A DNA stretch of 64,000 nucleotides from Planktothricoides raciborskii GIHE-MW2 (GCF_040564635.1 NZ_CP159837.1:1739001-1803000), one strand, 5' to 3'. Positions 33,510 to 44,379 are shown, counted from the stretch's first letter. Translations and numbers: made by a program. Notes: generated by a model from the letters alone, not told the origin.

Positions 33510-36002
33510 ATGTATGTAACGGAGAGTTCTCCCAAAACTGTTTTGGGTTCTAATCAGCAGGTACAGAATCAGCTAAAGTTAGCTTTACAGCTAGGTTTGC
33601 GCCGTCAAATCTTCGTGGCGGTGTGCGATGACGTGGGCTTAATGTACCACATGGCGGAACGCATAGAGTTAGAAATCGCCGGTGGAACATCATTCCCCGT
33701 AGGGGGGCAATGCTTGCGCCAGGAACAGCTTGGATCCAAACCATCACCGGGTTTAGTAACATTACAGCTAAACTTAAAAGATCCTAGTCCGATTAATCAG
33801 ATTCGGCGATGGTTGAGAAAGCATTCCATCCCGAAAACATCTCGGACGATTGACTCATTACCTGTCCTGCCTAATTTTCAATTTTTAGGGGTGGATCTTT
33901 TAACCCGCAAATCCGCCGCTTCTCAGTGGCATTTCTTAAATGAGTTGCAAGAATTAGCCCAAATTTTACCTAGTTTAGAGTTTAGCTTAGTATTTTGGTT
34001 GACTCGTCCGTGGTGTCGCGCGATCGCCCAGTCTGCTCCGGAATTTTGGAGTTGCCGAACTGGGGTGTTTGAGTTTGCCGGAGAACCCACACCGACAACG
34101 GTAATTAATAGTTTACCTCTGAATTTACCCCTGAAAACTATTGAACCTAACCTGAAAAATAATTCTGAGTTACATAAACCCGTGAACTTGGGTAATGTGA
34201 CCCGGAAAAAATTATCCGATGCCAAATACTCACGGCAAAAAGATATACAGAAAAATCTCCCTATTATTGGACAATATTTTCATCAAAATTTACCAAATTT
34301 AGAGCCAAATTTAGAGCCAAATTTAGAGCCAAATTTAGAGCCAAATTTAGATAAAGATCAAAAATCAGCGCCAAAAGCAAATCAATCGCCAATTCCCCAG
34401 ATTTCCAGTTCAGCAGCAAAAACGCCGAATTTGCCGAAATTGGATATTATAGGAGTGAGCGATCGCCTCCCAGAAGCGATCGCCAATCATGGCAATTCTT
34501 CTCAAACCAATGAATTAAATTACAGTGGCATTGATGCCCCATTAAAGCAGTTAATTACCTCAAGTTTTGCCACCTTAGAAGAAGTGGCAAACCCAAGTCA
34601 GCATGGGCATTTATCTGCCCCTGCCGTACGGAAAATTGTCCAAGATATTGAACAATTAAATCAGCAACAGCCATTGCCTACTTTAGAATTGGGCAATGCT
34701 TATTTAGCTTTGGGTAATCTTTATCGAGTCGCGATCGCCAGGGGGGAAAGCAATGCCACTTATTTAAAAATTGTGATTGCGGCTTATGAACAAGTGATTA
34801 AATTCCGCCATGAGCAAGGATATGATTCTCAAGGCTATGAATTAGCCAATGACCTTGGCAATTTTTACTGGATGCTTTCCCGGTTAGAGGTCAATGTTTC
34901 TGAGCAAATTTCCTGCTTAGAACAGGCGATCGCGGCTTATCAAAAATCCCTAACCAAAATCAATCCCGAACAGCAGCCGGAAAGTTGGGCAATAGTGCAA
35001 AATAACCTAGGTAGCATCTACAATGAACTAGCCCGTCATCGAGAACCGCTGCCAGCATTACAATCCAGTATTAAAGCTTATCAAGAAGTGCTTCGTTATC
35101 GGCCTAATTTCCAAGCAATTCAGCAAAGTAATGCCCCGGAATCAGAAAAAAATGCCCAAATTCAAGCCTTAGCTGCTACGCAAAATAACCTGGCCACAGC
35201 TTATTGGAATTTAGCCCAACATCAAGACTCTTTAAAGAACCTAAAACAAGCAATTTATGCTTATATTCAAGCCCTAATTGCCCTGGAATCTCAAATTCAT
35301 ACCAATGAATCGCCCCAAGGGTTGTTAAACTATGGCATGATCCAAAATAACTTGGGAACCGCTTACTGGAATTTGGCGCAACATGAAAATGTTGAAGATA
35401 ATTTACAATTAGCCATTGGTGCCTATCAAATTGCCTTAATGTACCGCACCCCAAACGCGGCGCCAGTTGCCTGTGCTGCTACCCAGAATAATTTAGGGAC
35501 AACTTATAGTAATTTAGCCAAATATTCAGAGCCTCATTCTCAAGAACGGCACAATTATTTAAGACAGGCGATCGCCGCTTATTCCACAGCGTTAGAAATT
35601 GCGGAAAACCTGCAAAAAATCGATCTGAATAAACCTAAAAATATGGTCGTGGCTGTCAAGCCCTCCCTAATGACCTTTGATGTCTTAACCACCCATAATA
35701 ATCTGGGGGATGCGTATTATCAATTAGCCAGTGAAAGTGATTCAGAAATCGACTCAGAATCGACATCATCATCGGTAAAAACCGCTCTTAGCCACGCCTT
35801 AGAACATCATCTAAAAGCCTGGAAAGGATGGCAAGAAAAAGCCCAAACCGATTTAGCCAAAAATGCCCTCACGCATATTGTGCAAACCATTCGCGCTTTC
35901 TACAATTTCTTCGGTGTGCAAGGGCAAAATATCGCTTTATCCCAAATTCCTGGCGAGATATTGCCAGAAGTGATGCCCCGGTTATCCGCATTTAAGCATT
36001 AG
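33510..36002 (+). CDS. TPR-repeat protein with degenerate N-terminal domain
   Basis: 830 residues. The first ~200 (QVQNQLKLALQLGLRRQIFVAVCDD, FLGVDLLTRKSAASQWHFLNELQ, SLEFSLVFWLTRPW) resemble a degenerate P-loop or adaptor domain found in some cyanobacterial TPR proteins. A disordered linker has five PNLE units (12-bp DNA repeat, about 34291-34350). From about 390 to 790 TPR-like helices carry the repeated motif QNNLGxxYxNLA. The segment PVGGQCLRQEQ near residue 65 is encoded by a copy of the GGCAATGCTTGCGCC repeat (33706-33720), inserted in frame. No enzymatic site; a protein-interaction scaffold is likely. Confidence 0.8.
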   Translation: MYVTESSPKTVLGSNQQVQNQLKLALQLGLRRQIFVAVCDDVGLMYHMAERIELEIAGGTSFPVGGQCLRQEQLGSKPSPGLVTLQLNLKDPSPINQIRRWLRKHSIPKTSRTIDSLPVLPNFQFLGVDLLTRKSAASQWHFLNELQELAQILPSLEFSLVFWLTRPWCRAIAQSAPEFWSCRTGVFEFAGEPTPTTVINSLPLNLPLKTIEPNLKNNSELHKPVNLGNVTRKKLSDAKYSRQKDIQKNLPIIGQYFHQNLPNLEPNLEPNLEPNLEPNLDKDQKSAPKANQSPIPQISSSAAKTPNLPKLDIIGVSDRLPEAIANHGNSSQTNELNYSGIDAPLKQLITSSFATLEEVANPSQHGHLSAPAVRKIVQDIEQLNQQQPLPTLELGNAYLALGNLYRVAIARGESNATYLKIVIAAYEQVIKFRHEQGYDSQGYELANDLGNFYWMLSRLEVNVSEQISCLEQAIAAYQKSLTKINPEQQPESWAIVQNNLGSIYNELARHREPLPALQSSIKAYQEVLRYRPNFQAIQQSNAPESEKNAQIQALAATQNNLATAYWNLAQHQDSLKNLKQAIYAYIQALIALESQIHTNESPQGLLNYGMIQNNLGTAYWNLAQHENVEDNLQLAIGAYQIALMYRTPNAAPVACAATQNNLGTTYSNLAKYSEPHSQERHNYLRQAIAAYSTALEIAENLQKIDLNKPKNMVVAVKPSLMTFDVLTTHNNLGDAYYQLASESDSEIDSESTSSSVKTALSHALEHHLKAWKGWQEKAQTDLAKNALTHIVQTIRAFYNFFGVQGQNIALSQIPGEILPEVMPRLSAFKH

Positions 36003-36039
36003 TCAAAAGCATTCAGCTAACTGCCTAGGTTAACCCTAA

Positions 36040-36426
<387 letters not shown>

Positions 36427-36456
36427 ACTCAATAAATTAGTCTGATAGTCCAGTAG

Positions 36457-36520
36457 GGTGCGTTAGCCGGTCAAAATGAAGCCACTTCAAGCGACCAGCC
36501 ACAGTCCGGCGTAACGCACC
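36457..36520. repeat. GGTGCGTTAGCCGG...CCGGCGTAACGCACC element
   Basis: Nearly perfect inverted repeat with a 34-bp centre. Same family as 38640-38706, 10620-10685 and 7382-7453. Confidence 0.8.
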
Positions 36521-36727
36521 AAATTATCCCACGGTAACTAGATCGCCTAAACAAACTTTTACTTTAGACTTTTGCTTTGCTATTCTTCCATGCTTTGGGC
36601 CACTCTACCAGGGTAATTTACCGAGACAGTGATGAAAGAAAAAAATCAGGGGTTTTGCGGTTTGGGCAGAAAAAACAGATTTTTCAGGTTACACTTTATC
36701 TATAACAATTAAGCGGATGGCGATCAA

Positions 36728-36865
36728 ATGGCGATCGGAGTCAGAGTTATCACTGTTAGCCCCCGCTGTTACCCCAATACCAAACCTGCATCTGACCCTG
36801 CCCGATTCTATAGCAAATTAGACAGTGAACTTGCTCTGGAAATCAGTGCTAAACTAAACCAATAA
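36728..36865 (+). CDS. possible 45-residue ORF
   Basis: ATG at 36728; MAIGVRVITVSPRCYPNTKP, then ASDPARFYSKLDSELALEISAKLNQ-stop. Composition looks protein-like, but the RBS is weak and no family is recognised. The rest of 36521-36962 shows no other gene. Confidence 0.3.
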   Translation: MAIGVRVITVSPRCYPNTKPASDPARFYSKLDSELALEISAKLNQ

Positions 36866-36962
36866 TATTATCGAGATCCAAGATTAATGGGGGATGTTTC
36901 TCTTAACTTGAGAGTCATTGCCAAGGTTGCCCGGTCAAAAGCATAAAATCAAGAGAAAACTT

Positions 36963-38620
36963 ATGAAAGTCAAACTGTTAGTTAGCTTAATCTTGACAAA
37001 GACAAGTTTTTTCCCCTATCTGGCTTCAACCGCTAAAGCACAAAATTTTCAGTTGACCATTAAGCCCCCAGGAGAAAGTAAATCATCTCTTGCAATAAAT
37101 CTTGCAATAAATCTTGCCATAAACAAAACTGCGATCGAGATGGCCGATGCTTCTATTTTTTGAATCATATATATGTCTCTGCTTTAAGTGATTGTGTTAA
37201 TTCCGGTATTAATATTTCAAGTGGAGAATTATTGCGATTTTCTGCCACTGGCCAAGCCAGGTATGGTTATGAAGGTGAACCAATTAATGATTCACCCATA
37301 ACAGATGCAAATGGAAATAGGCTAGTAAATGGCAACAATATTGGTAAAAAAATAGACCCGTCTGCACAAATGCCGAATCAACCTATTGGTACTCTGCTAG
37401 GGAGGATTGGTCGAAGCGGAAATTTTTTTGCAATTGGCTCAAGTAATCAGTTGATAATGCAGGAATCAGGGAGGTTATTTCTATGTTACAATGATGTGCC
37501 GGATATGTTTGGGGATAATGGTAGTGGATACACAGTTAGTATTTACAGAATAGAGGCTGGTTCTCAGAAACCAACTAACCCTTCTCCTTACGGTCAACAG
37601 ACTGCAACAGCACCAACACGACCCACAAGACAAACTTTCAGGAATGCTCAAGAATTAGGCATGGCACAGTTCTTGCAGGGAAATCGAGAACTGATAGATG
37701 CTTATGAAGCGTTACAGGGTGCTGCTCAAGGCCAATACAACGTAGTACAAATTCCCAGTAATGATTTTATGGATAACCCCTGTACTCAGATAGCCAGAGA
37801 AAGGGGAACTTTATTCAGCGAGAGAGAAGATATTAGTTATGCCGATTATCTAAAATTAAAGTTAAAGTTAAATGCTCAAATTGCAGCGTACAATAATAGT
37901 CTAGCGATTATCGAAAAGATGCAAGACTATAATAATCGTCTGTCAAACGAGAATCGACAGGGCGGAAGGGACGCATCCCAACGCATCGTCGCCAACTTTC
38001 AAAGTTTATGGAGTCGTATTGAGCAACAAAACCAACCAGATTTATCCTTAGATAGAATATTAAGATCCCTAGCTTATGCGATAGAAGAAAGTGGAGTTTC
38101 AACCATAAATTTTGTAATAAAATCGGCGCAAACTGGTGGAAAACTAGCTGCTGCTTTTAGCGATTTTGGCAGATTGGGTCAATTATTGAATTTACCTAGT
38201 TCTTCTAATGCTGATGCTACTCAGTTAACTGGCAGAAGTCTCGACTATGCAATAACTTTTTCTGAACAACTTGAAGAGGTTAGCCGCGAGTTTAATGCAG
38301 GTAATTATGAAAAAATAACCGATATTACTTTAGAAGTAGCAAATGCAGCGATCGGTTTGATCGATACCCAAAATAATCCAAGACTGGTTCGGGCAGGTCA
38401 AGCGATAGCAATTCGTTCTGAGGCTATAAAGCTGAAGGATATGATAATTTTACTACAGCAACCTAATGTCGGAGAAGTTCTAGATGATTACGACCGATTT
38501 TATCTGACAGTAGCAGGAATTTCTTCTGCTTTAAAGATAGGAGCAGACACAGTAACACTAATCAGTCAGTGTAGATGGTGTTTTGTATCCACCCAATTCG
38601 CCATAACTTCTAATTATTAA
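36963..38620 (+). pseudogene. secreted lectin-like (PA-IL/LecA-type) protein, split by a frameshift at T6
   Basis: The first frame (36963-37163) encodes a signal peptide, MKVKLLVSLILTKTSFFPYL and an AKA cleavage site, then about 45 residues and a TGA. The next frame (from about 37160) continues to 38620 with a domain like PA-IL lectins: CVNSGINISSGELLRFSATG, YGYEGEP, IGTLLGRIGRSGNFFAIGSS, SGRLFLCYNDVPDMFGDNGSGYTVSIYR. A long helical C-terminal part of unknown type follows. The frames join at TCTATTTTTTGA (37152-37163). One more T, or -1 slippage of Phe-tRNA at TTT before the stop, would restore a 551-residue protein. Mutation, sequencing indel and programmed slippage cannot be told apart here. 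Confidence 0.7.
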
Positions 38621-38639
38621 CCCGGATATAGTTTGGTAG

Positions 38640-38706
38640 GGTGCGTTAGGCTGGCGATCTATTTTCCGCGAAAAACAATCAGCCTAATTGCCAGCCGTAA
38701 CGCACC
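38640..38706. repeat. GGTGCGTTAGGCTGGC...GCCAGCCGTAACGCACC element
   Basis: Same family as 36457-36520. It lies directly after the lectin-like gene and before the AGAAACC array. Confidence 0.8.
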
Positions 38707-38721
38707 ATTAACCCGGATATG

Positions 38722-38873
38722 AAAACCGGGTTTCTTCTTTGAATTCCACCGTTAACTTTGATATCCTGAAGAGAAACCCGGTTTCTGGGCCATAACGAAG
38801 AAACCTGAGAAACCGGGTTTCTTTTACGCATTTCACCGTTAACTTTGATATCCACAACAGAAACCCGGTTTCT
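38722..38873. repeat. AGAAACCnGGTTTCT array (spacer type C)
   Basis: Two pairs with the spacer CACCGTTAACTTTGATATCC. The same spacer returns in the 42513-42788 array at the far end of the caspase gene, so arrays of one type flank the Trypco1-caspase pair. Confidence 0.88.
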
Positions 38874-38892
38874 GGGGTTTCTGGGTGATTTA

Positions 38893-39282
38893 TTAAGTTT
38901 CTTGCTCCTGATTAAAAGAACATTCTACTTGAATTTTCAGGTTGCTTTTGGCGGTGCCTTTTGTAACATAAGGAATCCCGGTTTCACCACCCATCTCGAC
39001 CCCAAACTCTAGAGTTACTTTGTCAATCTTGGCTACAGCAACTTGTTTGAAGGCGGCTAAAGTATAGCTGGTATAGGAAAAGATGGTTTTTTGTAAATCG
39101 TGAATCTGCTTTTGGAATTCTGCTTTAACTTCTTTGACTCCTTTGGAGACTGCCGCTTCCTCCTCGTCGTCGTCAGAAACCGGGGCAGTGGTTAAAGTTT
39201 CTGGTGCATCAATATCTTCGGTGGCTTCGATATAGATTACGGTGTTGTCATCCAGTTGGATCGGGGTGAGTTTAACAGTCAT
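38893..39282 (-). CDS. Trypco1-like (CU044_2847-type) protein
   Basis: 129 residues. N-terminal MTVKLTPIQLDDNTVIYIEA is the short beta-hairpin seen in trypsin-co-occurring domain 1 proteins. An acidic stretch (SDDDEEEAA) and a helix (VKEVKAEFQKQIHDLQKTIF) follow, then KIDKVTLEFGVEMGGETGIPYVTKGTAKSNLKIQVEC, which matches the family's VxVEFGxxxxxexG...aeanfkVxl end. Trypco1 modules occur in conflict systems next to trypsin- or caspase-like proteases and STAND NTPases, probably as a targeted or adaptor domain. Here it is divergent from a caspase-NB-ARC-TPR gene across a 78-bp gap. Confidence 0.72.
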   Translation of the reverse strand: MTVKLTPIQLDDNTVIYIEATEDIDAPETLTTAPVSDDDEEEAAVSKGVKEVKAEFQKQIHDLQKTIFSYTSYTLAAFKQVAVAKIDKVTLEFGVEMGGETGIPYVTKGTAKSNLKIQVECSFNQEQET

Positions 39283-39360
39283 AAGAATTCCGGGTTGCCA
39301 GATTTAAAATTTGTAGCTTAATTATATAGAGAGGATTCAAAAATTGGTGGAAATAGTCCA

Positions 39361-42300
39361 ATGAGTCGAGATGCGCTGGTGGTGGGGATTAGCACCTATC
39401 AATATCCAAAATTAAACAAGCTAGAGGCACCCGCAAAGGATGCTGAAGACATTGCTCAATGTCTAGAGTCTAGTTTATTGCCGTTCCAAGTGAAACGACT
39501 GCCAGAGATTGTCGATAAAGAGAATAATAGGCTGAAGGTTGGGAAAAAAACTGAAGTTTCTCTGACTCAACTTAAACAAGAACTATTTAAACTATTTAAA
39601 CCCAAAGGGAGCGTAATTACCGACACGGGGCTATTTTATTTTTCTGGACATGGTTTATATGATCAACTCACGGAAGAAGGATATCTCGCCACCAGTGATG
39701 CTAATCCAGATCAGGGAAATTGGGGGTTTCCATTACATACTCTACGCAAGTTACTACAAGATAGTCCAGTTCGTCAGCAAATTATTTGGTTAGATTGTTG
39801 TCATAGTGGTAGCTTAATCGTACTGAATGAAGCCAACCCCGGAAAAGACCCGGATCATAGTCGCTGTTTTATTGCCGCATCTAGGGATATTGAGGTGGCA
39901 TATCAGTTAGTGAGTGGATCGCATGGGGTGTTGACGGATGCGTTGTTGGAAGGATTAGATCCAAATCGCGTTTCCGGGGAATGGATTGATACCTTGTCTC
40001 TCAGCGCATTTGTAAGTCAATATCTGCAAAAGGTGCATCCAACTTATCCGCAGAAACCGCTTTTTATCAATGATGGGCAAGTTATTAATTTGATTCGGAC
40101 GCAAGAGAAACAGGAGTCTGAGAGCAAAAGCGATCCGCCACCACCTAAAACCACAGTGGGCTTAGAAAATATCGCCGAAATTCCCGTATGGGTGGGACGG
40201 GATGCCCTAATCCAAGAGTTAAAAGCCAAATTACTCGCACCGGAAACCGCCCCGAAAGTGCTGGCGATTATTGGGCAAGGGGGTATCGGTAAAACCAGTT
40301 TAGGGGTGAAGTTGTTGGAAAGTTTGGGGGTGCAGTTGCAACCGCCAAACCTCACCGAAACCTGTGTTTATGAAAAAGTTCTCTATTTTAAAGTGTATCC
40401 AGGGACGAGTTTTGATGATGTGGCGGAGTTTCTGCTGCGCGGGTTGGACATGGAAACCGTGGAACCGTTGAAAACTCCAGAGGAAAAAATCCGCAATGTC
40501 CTGGAGGGGTTGACGAAACAGCGCGGAGTTGTGGTTTTGGATAACTTAGAAGATATTTTACACCCAGGATCGGCTACGAATCCGGGGAAAGCCCTGTCTG
40601 GGGAATGGGGACAATTGCTCAATCGCTTTGTCTATGGCAATCATTGCTCAACGATTATGCTCACCAGTCGGGAATTTCCGGTAGATTTGGCTGACCCCCG
40701 TGCGCGGACTGGGAACCCTGACCCGAAATTGGTCGAGTTGCTGACTTTGGTGGGGGTTAGCGATGAAGCTGGGGTGGAAATTTTGCGGCTGCGTGGGTCT
40801 GCCGATAGTGAAGCAGACCAGCAATGGATTGCGGAACGAGTCAAAGGCAATACATTTTTATTAGCTCAATTAGCGGCGATTGGTTTAGAAAGTCCGGGGT
40901 ATTTGCGACAACATCCCGAACTGGTGGCAGAGGAGGCAGAACCGATTCTACAAGCGCAACTGATGCGGCAAAGTGAGGCAGCACGGGATTTGTTGCGGCA
41001 AATGTGCGTGTTGCGGACGGGGATTGATATCCCAGGATTAACGTTTTTGCGCCTTTATACCGATGACAAGGAAAAAGACGATCGCTTTGGAACAGCAGTA
41101 AAGTTAGAAAAACCAGGAAAATTTACCAAAGCAGAACTGAAAGAAACTGCGGAAATTGTCCGGCATTTGGTGAATAGTTCTTTGGTGCAGAGTCGCTATG
41201 ATAAGGAACGGTGTGAATGGTTTTATGACCTGCATCGTTTGATTGTGGAATATCTGCAAACGGCATATCAGGCAGAGTTGCCGCAACTGATGGAACGGGT
41301 TTATAAGTTTTACTGCACTGGGAAAACAGTCGAAAATCCCAAAACTCTGGAAGATTTGCGCCCACTTTTAGAAGCCCAGTATTTTGCTTTTCAGTTGGGG
41401 AATTATGATGAAGCCTCTAGTTTATTGATGGGAAAAATAGAGAAATATCTCGAACCTTGGGGATATTGGAGTTTATTAAAAAACCTATGCGAACAAATTT
41501 TGCCATATATTACAGATGACACAAATAAACGAATTTGTCTGCAATCAATTGGAATCATATACCGAGAGACGGGTAACTGGGATAAAGCCGAAAAATATTT
41601 TGGTAAATCCTTAGATAGCGCAAGAGAGCATAATAATAAAAGCGGTATTGCTGCATCATTACGACTCTTGGGAGATATCGCCCGATATCGCGGCAAATGG
41701 GATGAAGCGGAGAAACACTTTCGGCAATCTTTGGAAATAGAAACCGAATTGGACGATCGCGCTGGGATGGCTTCGAGTTGGATACTCTTGGGATATATCG
41801 CCGAAAGTCGCGGCAAATGGGATGAAGCGGAGAAACTCTATCAGCAATACTTGGAAGTGATGACCGAATTGGACGATCGCGCTGGGATAGCTTCGAGTCG
41901 GGCAAGCTTGGGATATATCGAAAAATGTCGAGGCAATTGGGATAAAGCGGAGAAACTCTATCAGCAATGTTTGGATTTGAGAACCGAGTTGGGCGATCGC
42001 GCTGGGATGGCTTGGAGTTGGGGACAATTGGGAGATATCGCCCGATATCGCGGCAATTGGGATAAAGCGGAGGAACTCTATCGGAAAGCTTTGAATTTGA
42101 GAACCGAGTTGGGCGATCGCCCTGGGATGGCTTCGAGTTGGGGAGTCTTGGGAGATATCGCCCGAAATCGCGGCAAATGGGATGAAGCGGAGAAACTCTA
42201 TCGGCAATCTTTGGATCTGAGAACCGAATTGGGCGATCGCGCTGGTATGGCAGAAACTTGGGCAAGCTTAGGAGAAAACGAACTGGGCAAAGGTAATCTC

Positions 42301-42534
42301 GATACGGCGGAACAATATTTAACCGAAGCTTTAGCCGATATGGAAAACCTGAAAATGACCTGGCATATTGCCGAAACTAATTTTGACTTAGCTAAATTAT
42401 GGCGTCAGCGAGGCAACGAGGAAATTGCCCAAAAGCATTACGAAAAATCCCATCAACTCTATGAAAAATTAGGGGCGATGAAGGATTTAGAACGGATTGA
42501 ACGGGACTGGAGAGAAACCGGGTTTCTTATTTGA
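39361..42534 (+). CDS. caspase-NB-ARC-TPR (STAND) conflict protein
   Basis: 1057 residues. N-terminal caspase-like peptidase C14 domain (1-245) with His97 in YFSGHG and Cys147 in LDCCHSG, so the dyad is intact. Then an NB-ARC ATPase with P-loop GQGGIGKTS (about 305-313), Walker B VVVLDNLED (about 393-400), and helical/winged-helix parts to about 690. C-terminal TPRs follow, at least six near-identical 40-residue units (about 740-980, WDEAEKLYRQSLDLRTELGDRAGMASSW), encoded by 120-bp repeats each with a HIP1 site. The architecture is protease effector, ATP switch, repeat sensor, as in programmed-cell-death-like defence proteins. The last residues ETGFLI and the stop come from an AGAAACCGGGTTTCT repeat. 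Confidence 0.9.
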   Translation: MSRDALVVGISTYQYPKLNKLEAPAKDAEDIAQCLESSLLPFQVKRLPEIVDKENNRLKVGKKTEVSLTQLKQELFKLFKPKGSVITDTGLFYFSGHGLYDQLTEEGYLATSDANPDQGNWGFPLHTLRKLLQDSPVRQQIIWLDCCHSGSLIVLNEANPGKDPDHSRCFIAASRDIEVAYQLVSGSHGVLTDALLEGLDPNRVSGEWIDTLSLSAFVSQYLQKVHPTYPQKPLFINDGQVINLIRTQEKQESESKSDPPPPKTTVGLENIAEIPVWVGRDALIQELKAKLLAPETAPKVLAIIGQGGIGKTSLGVKLLESLGVQLQPPNLTETCVYEKVLYFKVYPGTSFDDVAEFLLRGLDMETVEPLKTPEEKIRNVLEGLTKQRGVVVLDNLEDILHPGSATNPGKALSGEWGQLLNRFVYGNHCSTIMLTSREFPVDLADPRARTGNPDPKLVELLTLVGVSDEAGVEILRLRGSADSEADQQWIAERVKGNTFLLAQLAAIGLESPGYLRQHPELVAEEAEPILQAQLMRQSEAARDLLRQMCVLRTGIDIPGLTFLRLYTDDKEKDDRFGTAVKLEKPGKFTKAELKETAEIVRHLVNSSLVQSRYDKERCEWFYDLHRLIVEYLQTAYQAELPQLMERVYKFYCTGKTVENPKTLEDLRPLLEAQYFAFQLGNYDEASSLLMGKIEKYLEPWGYWSLLKNLCEQILPYITDDTNKRICLQSIGIIYRETGNWDKAEKYFGKSLDSAREHNNKSGIAASLRLLGDIARYRGKWDEAEKHFRQSLEIETELDDRAGMASSWILLGYIAESRGKWDEAEKLYQQYLEVMTELDDRAGIASSRASLGYIEKCRGNWDKAEKLYQQCLDLRTELGDRAGMAWSWGQLGDIARYRGNWDKAEELYRKALNLRTELGDRPGMASSWGVLGDIARNRGKWDEAEKLYRQSLDLRTELGDRAGMAETWASLGENELGKGNLDTAEQYLTEALADMENLKMTWHIAETNFDLAKLWRQRGNEEIAQKHYEKSHQLYEKLGAMKDLERIERDWRETGFLI

Positions 42535-42788
42535 ATTCCACCGTTAACTTTGATATCCTGAAGAGAAACCCGGTTTCTGGGCTACAAAGAAGAAATCTAA
42601 GAAACCGGGTTTCTTCTTGGAATTCCACCGTTAACTTTGATATCCTGAATAGAAACCCGGTTTCTGGGCGACAAAGAAGAAACCTAAGAAACCGGGTTTC
42701 TTCTTGGAATTCCACCGTTAACTTTGATATCCTGAAGAGAAACCCGGTTTCTGGGCGACAAAGAAGAAATCTAAGAAACCGGGTTTCT
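42513..42788. repeat. AGAAACCnGGTTTCT array (spacer type C), overlapping a gene end
   Basis: Three units of about 87 bp (15-mer, CACCGTTAACTTTGATATCC-type spacer, 15-mer, GAAGAAATCTA-type linker). The first 15-mer forms the last codons of the caspase gene, and the stop TGA lies in the first spacer. Confidence 0.9.
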
Positions 42789-43123
42789 GTCTTACAGTGG
42801 TTTTTAGATTAATAAACTATCCACATTAACCGCCAGGGAATAAATTCCCTGGCTAATAGCGCAAGTCGGTTAAAACCGACTGAAATTCTCATCACTATAG
42901 TTATTTAAAATAAAAATAAAACATTAATTAAATTTCGCGGCGTTAGTAGGGGCGGTTCGCGAACCGCCCCTACATAATTGTATTAATCTTGCTGGAATGG
43001 AAATAACTATAAAAGCATGATTAGTCGGATTTATCCGACTTGCGCTATGAGGCGGGGGTAGAAAACCCCCGCCGGATGTGGTTTTCTACTGAGAAAACCG
43101 CTGTAAGAAACCCGGTTTCTTAT
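42789..43123. other. non-coding stretch with short hairpin repeats
   Basis: CCAGGGAATAAATTCCCTGG and GTCGGTTaaAACCGAC (42833-42890) repeat the element at 1818-1871. Then TAGGGGCGGTTCGCGAACCGCCCCTA (42948-42974), GTCGGATTTATCCGAC (43025-43041), GGCGGGGGTAGAAAACCCCCGCC (43052-43074) and one AGAAACCCGGTTTCT (43106-43120) just before the dxr stop. No gene. Confidence 0.7.
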
Positions 43124-44320
43124 TTAACGCAAGGATAAAATCCGATCGCCCTTATTTAAATCCTGACTTGCTTCCAAAACTGCTTGACGCGCCCAGCTAT
43201 CTGCTGCTAAAATATCATCTAAAGATGGATTTTGGCAGTTATTCCCTTGGTGGCGATCGCAGGTTTTTTCAATTACACGGGGAATATCTAAAAACGCAAT
43301 TTTCTCATCTAAAAATAGCGCCACCGCTTGCTCATTGGCCGCATTTAAAACCGCCGTCATCGAACCGCCTGCGCGACCTGCCGCATAAGCTAATTCCATA
43401 CAAGGATACTTATCATGGTCAGGTTCCCGGAAAGTTAAATCACCGGCTTTAACTAAATCTAACCGTTGCCAATCCGTATAAATTCGCTCTGGCCAAGACA
43501 AAGCATAAAGCAACGGCAACCGCATATCCGGCCAACCCAATTGAGCCAAAACCGACGTATCTTGCAACTCAATTAATGAATGAATAATACTCTGAGGATG
43601 AATCACAATATCAATATCATCGTAATCCATCCCAAACAGATAATGCGCCTCAATTACCTCTAAACCTTTATTCATCAAAGTAGCAGAATCAACGGTAATT
43701 TTTCGCCCCATTGACCAGTTAGGATGTTTTAAAGCATCAGCCACTTTCACCGAGGCTAATTTTTCCACCGGCCAATCCCGAAAAGCCCCCCCAGATGCAG
43801 TAAGAATAATCCGCCGCAAACCCCCATCCAGCACCCCTTGCAAACATTGAAAAATTGCCGAATGTTCCGAATCCGCAGGCAGCAATTTTACCCCATATTT
43901 TTCTACCAAAGGATTCACCACCGGCCCACCAGCAATCAGGGTTTCTTTATTCGCCAAAGCAATATCTTTCCCCGCTTCGATCGCCGCAATTGTTGGCAGT
44001 AACCCCGCGCAACCGACAATCCCCGTCACCACCGCTTCCGCATCCCCGTAAGCAGCCACGGTTTTAATCCCTTCTGCCCCTGCGGTTAAAATCGGCTGGG
44101 GGTCAACATGGGCGATCGCCTCGCGCAACTCTGGCAACAAAGACTCATCGGAAATTGCCGCAATTTCCGGGCGAAACTGCTCAATTTGCCGCGCCAACAA
44201 GCCCACATTCCGCCCTGCGGCAATGCCCACCAACCGAAATTTATCGGGATGTTGCGCCACAATATCCAAAGTTTGAGTGCCAATCGAGCCGGTGGATCCT
44301 AAAAGTGTAATAGCTTTCAC
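43124..44320 (-). CDS. dxr: 1-deoxy-D-xylulose 5-phosphate reductoisomerase
   Basis: 398 residues, full length. Second step of the MEP isoprenoid pathway: rearranges and reduces DXP to MEP with NADPH. NADPH-binding [15 protein letters not shown] (6-20), catalytic/metal motif [16 protein letters not shown], substrate loop ASGGAFRDW and [26 protein letters not shown]-terminal [13 protein letters not shown]. Essential in cyanobacteria for chlorophyll and carotenoid precursors. Monocistronic; its stop lies 4 bp from an AGAAACCCGGTTTCT copy. Confidence 0.97.
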   Translation of the reverse strand: MKAITLLGSTGSIGTQTLDIVAQHPDKFRLVGIAAGRNVGLLARQIEQFRPEIAAISDESLLPELREAIAHVDPQPILTAGAEGIKTVAAYGDAEAVVTGIVGCAGLLPTIAAIEAGKDIALANKETLIAGGPVVNPLVEKYGVKLLPADSEHSAIFQCLQGVLDGGLRRIILTASGGAFRDWPVEKLASVKVADALKHPNWSMGRKITVDSATLMNKGLEVIEAHYLFGMDYDDIDIVIHPQSIIHSLIELQDTSVLAQLGWPDMRLPLLYALSWPERIYTDWQRLDLVKAGDLTFREPDHDKYPCMELAYAAGRAGGSMTAVLNAANEQAVALFLDEKIAFLDIPRVIEKTCDRHQGNNCQNPSLDDILAADSWARQAVLEASQDLNKGDRILSLR

Positions 44321-44379
44321 GATTTGTTAACAATCAACAACAAACCTACTATAAAATTTTCCGGCGCCCTCGCGATCGC

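Noticed and set aside
41555-42265. Open frames on the minus strand over the caspase gene's TPR part
   Set aside because: Antisense shadows of the 120-bp TPR repeats.
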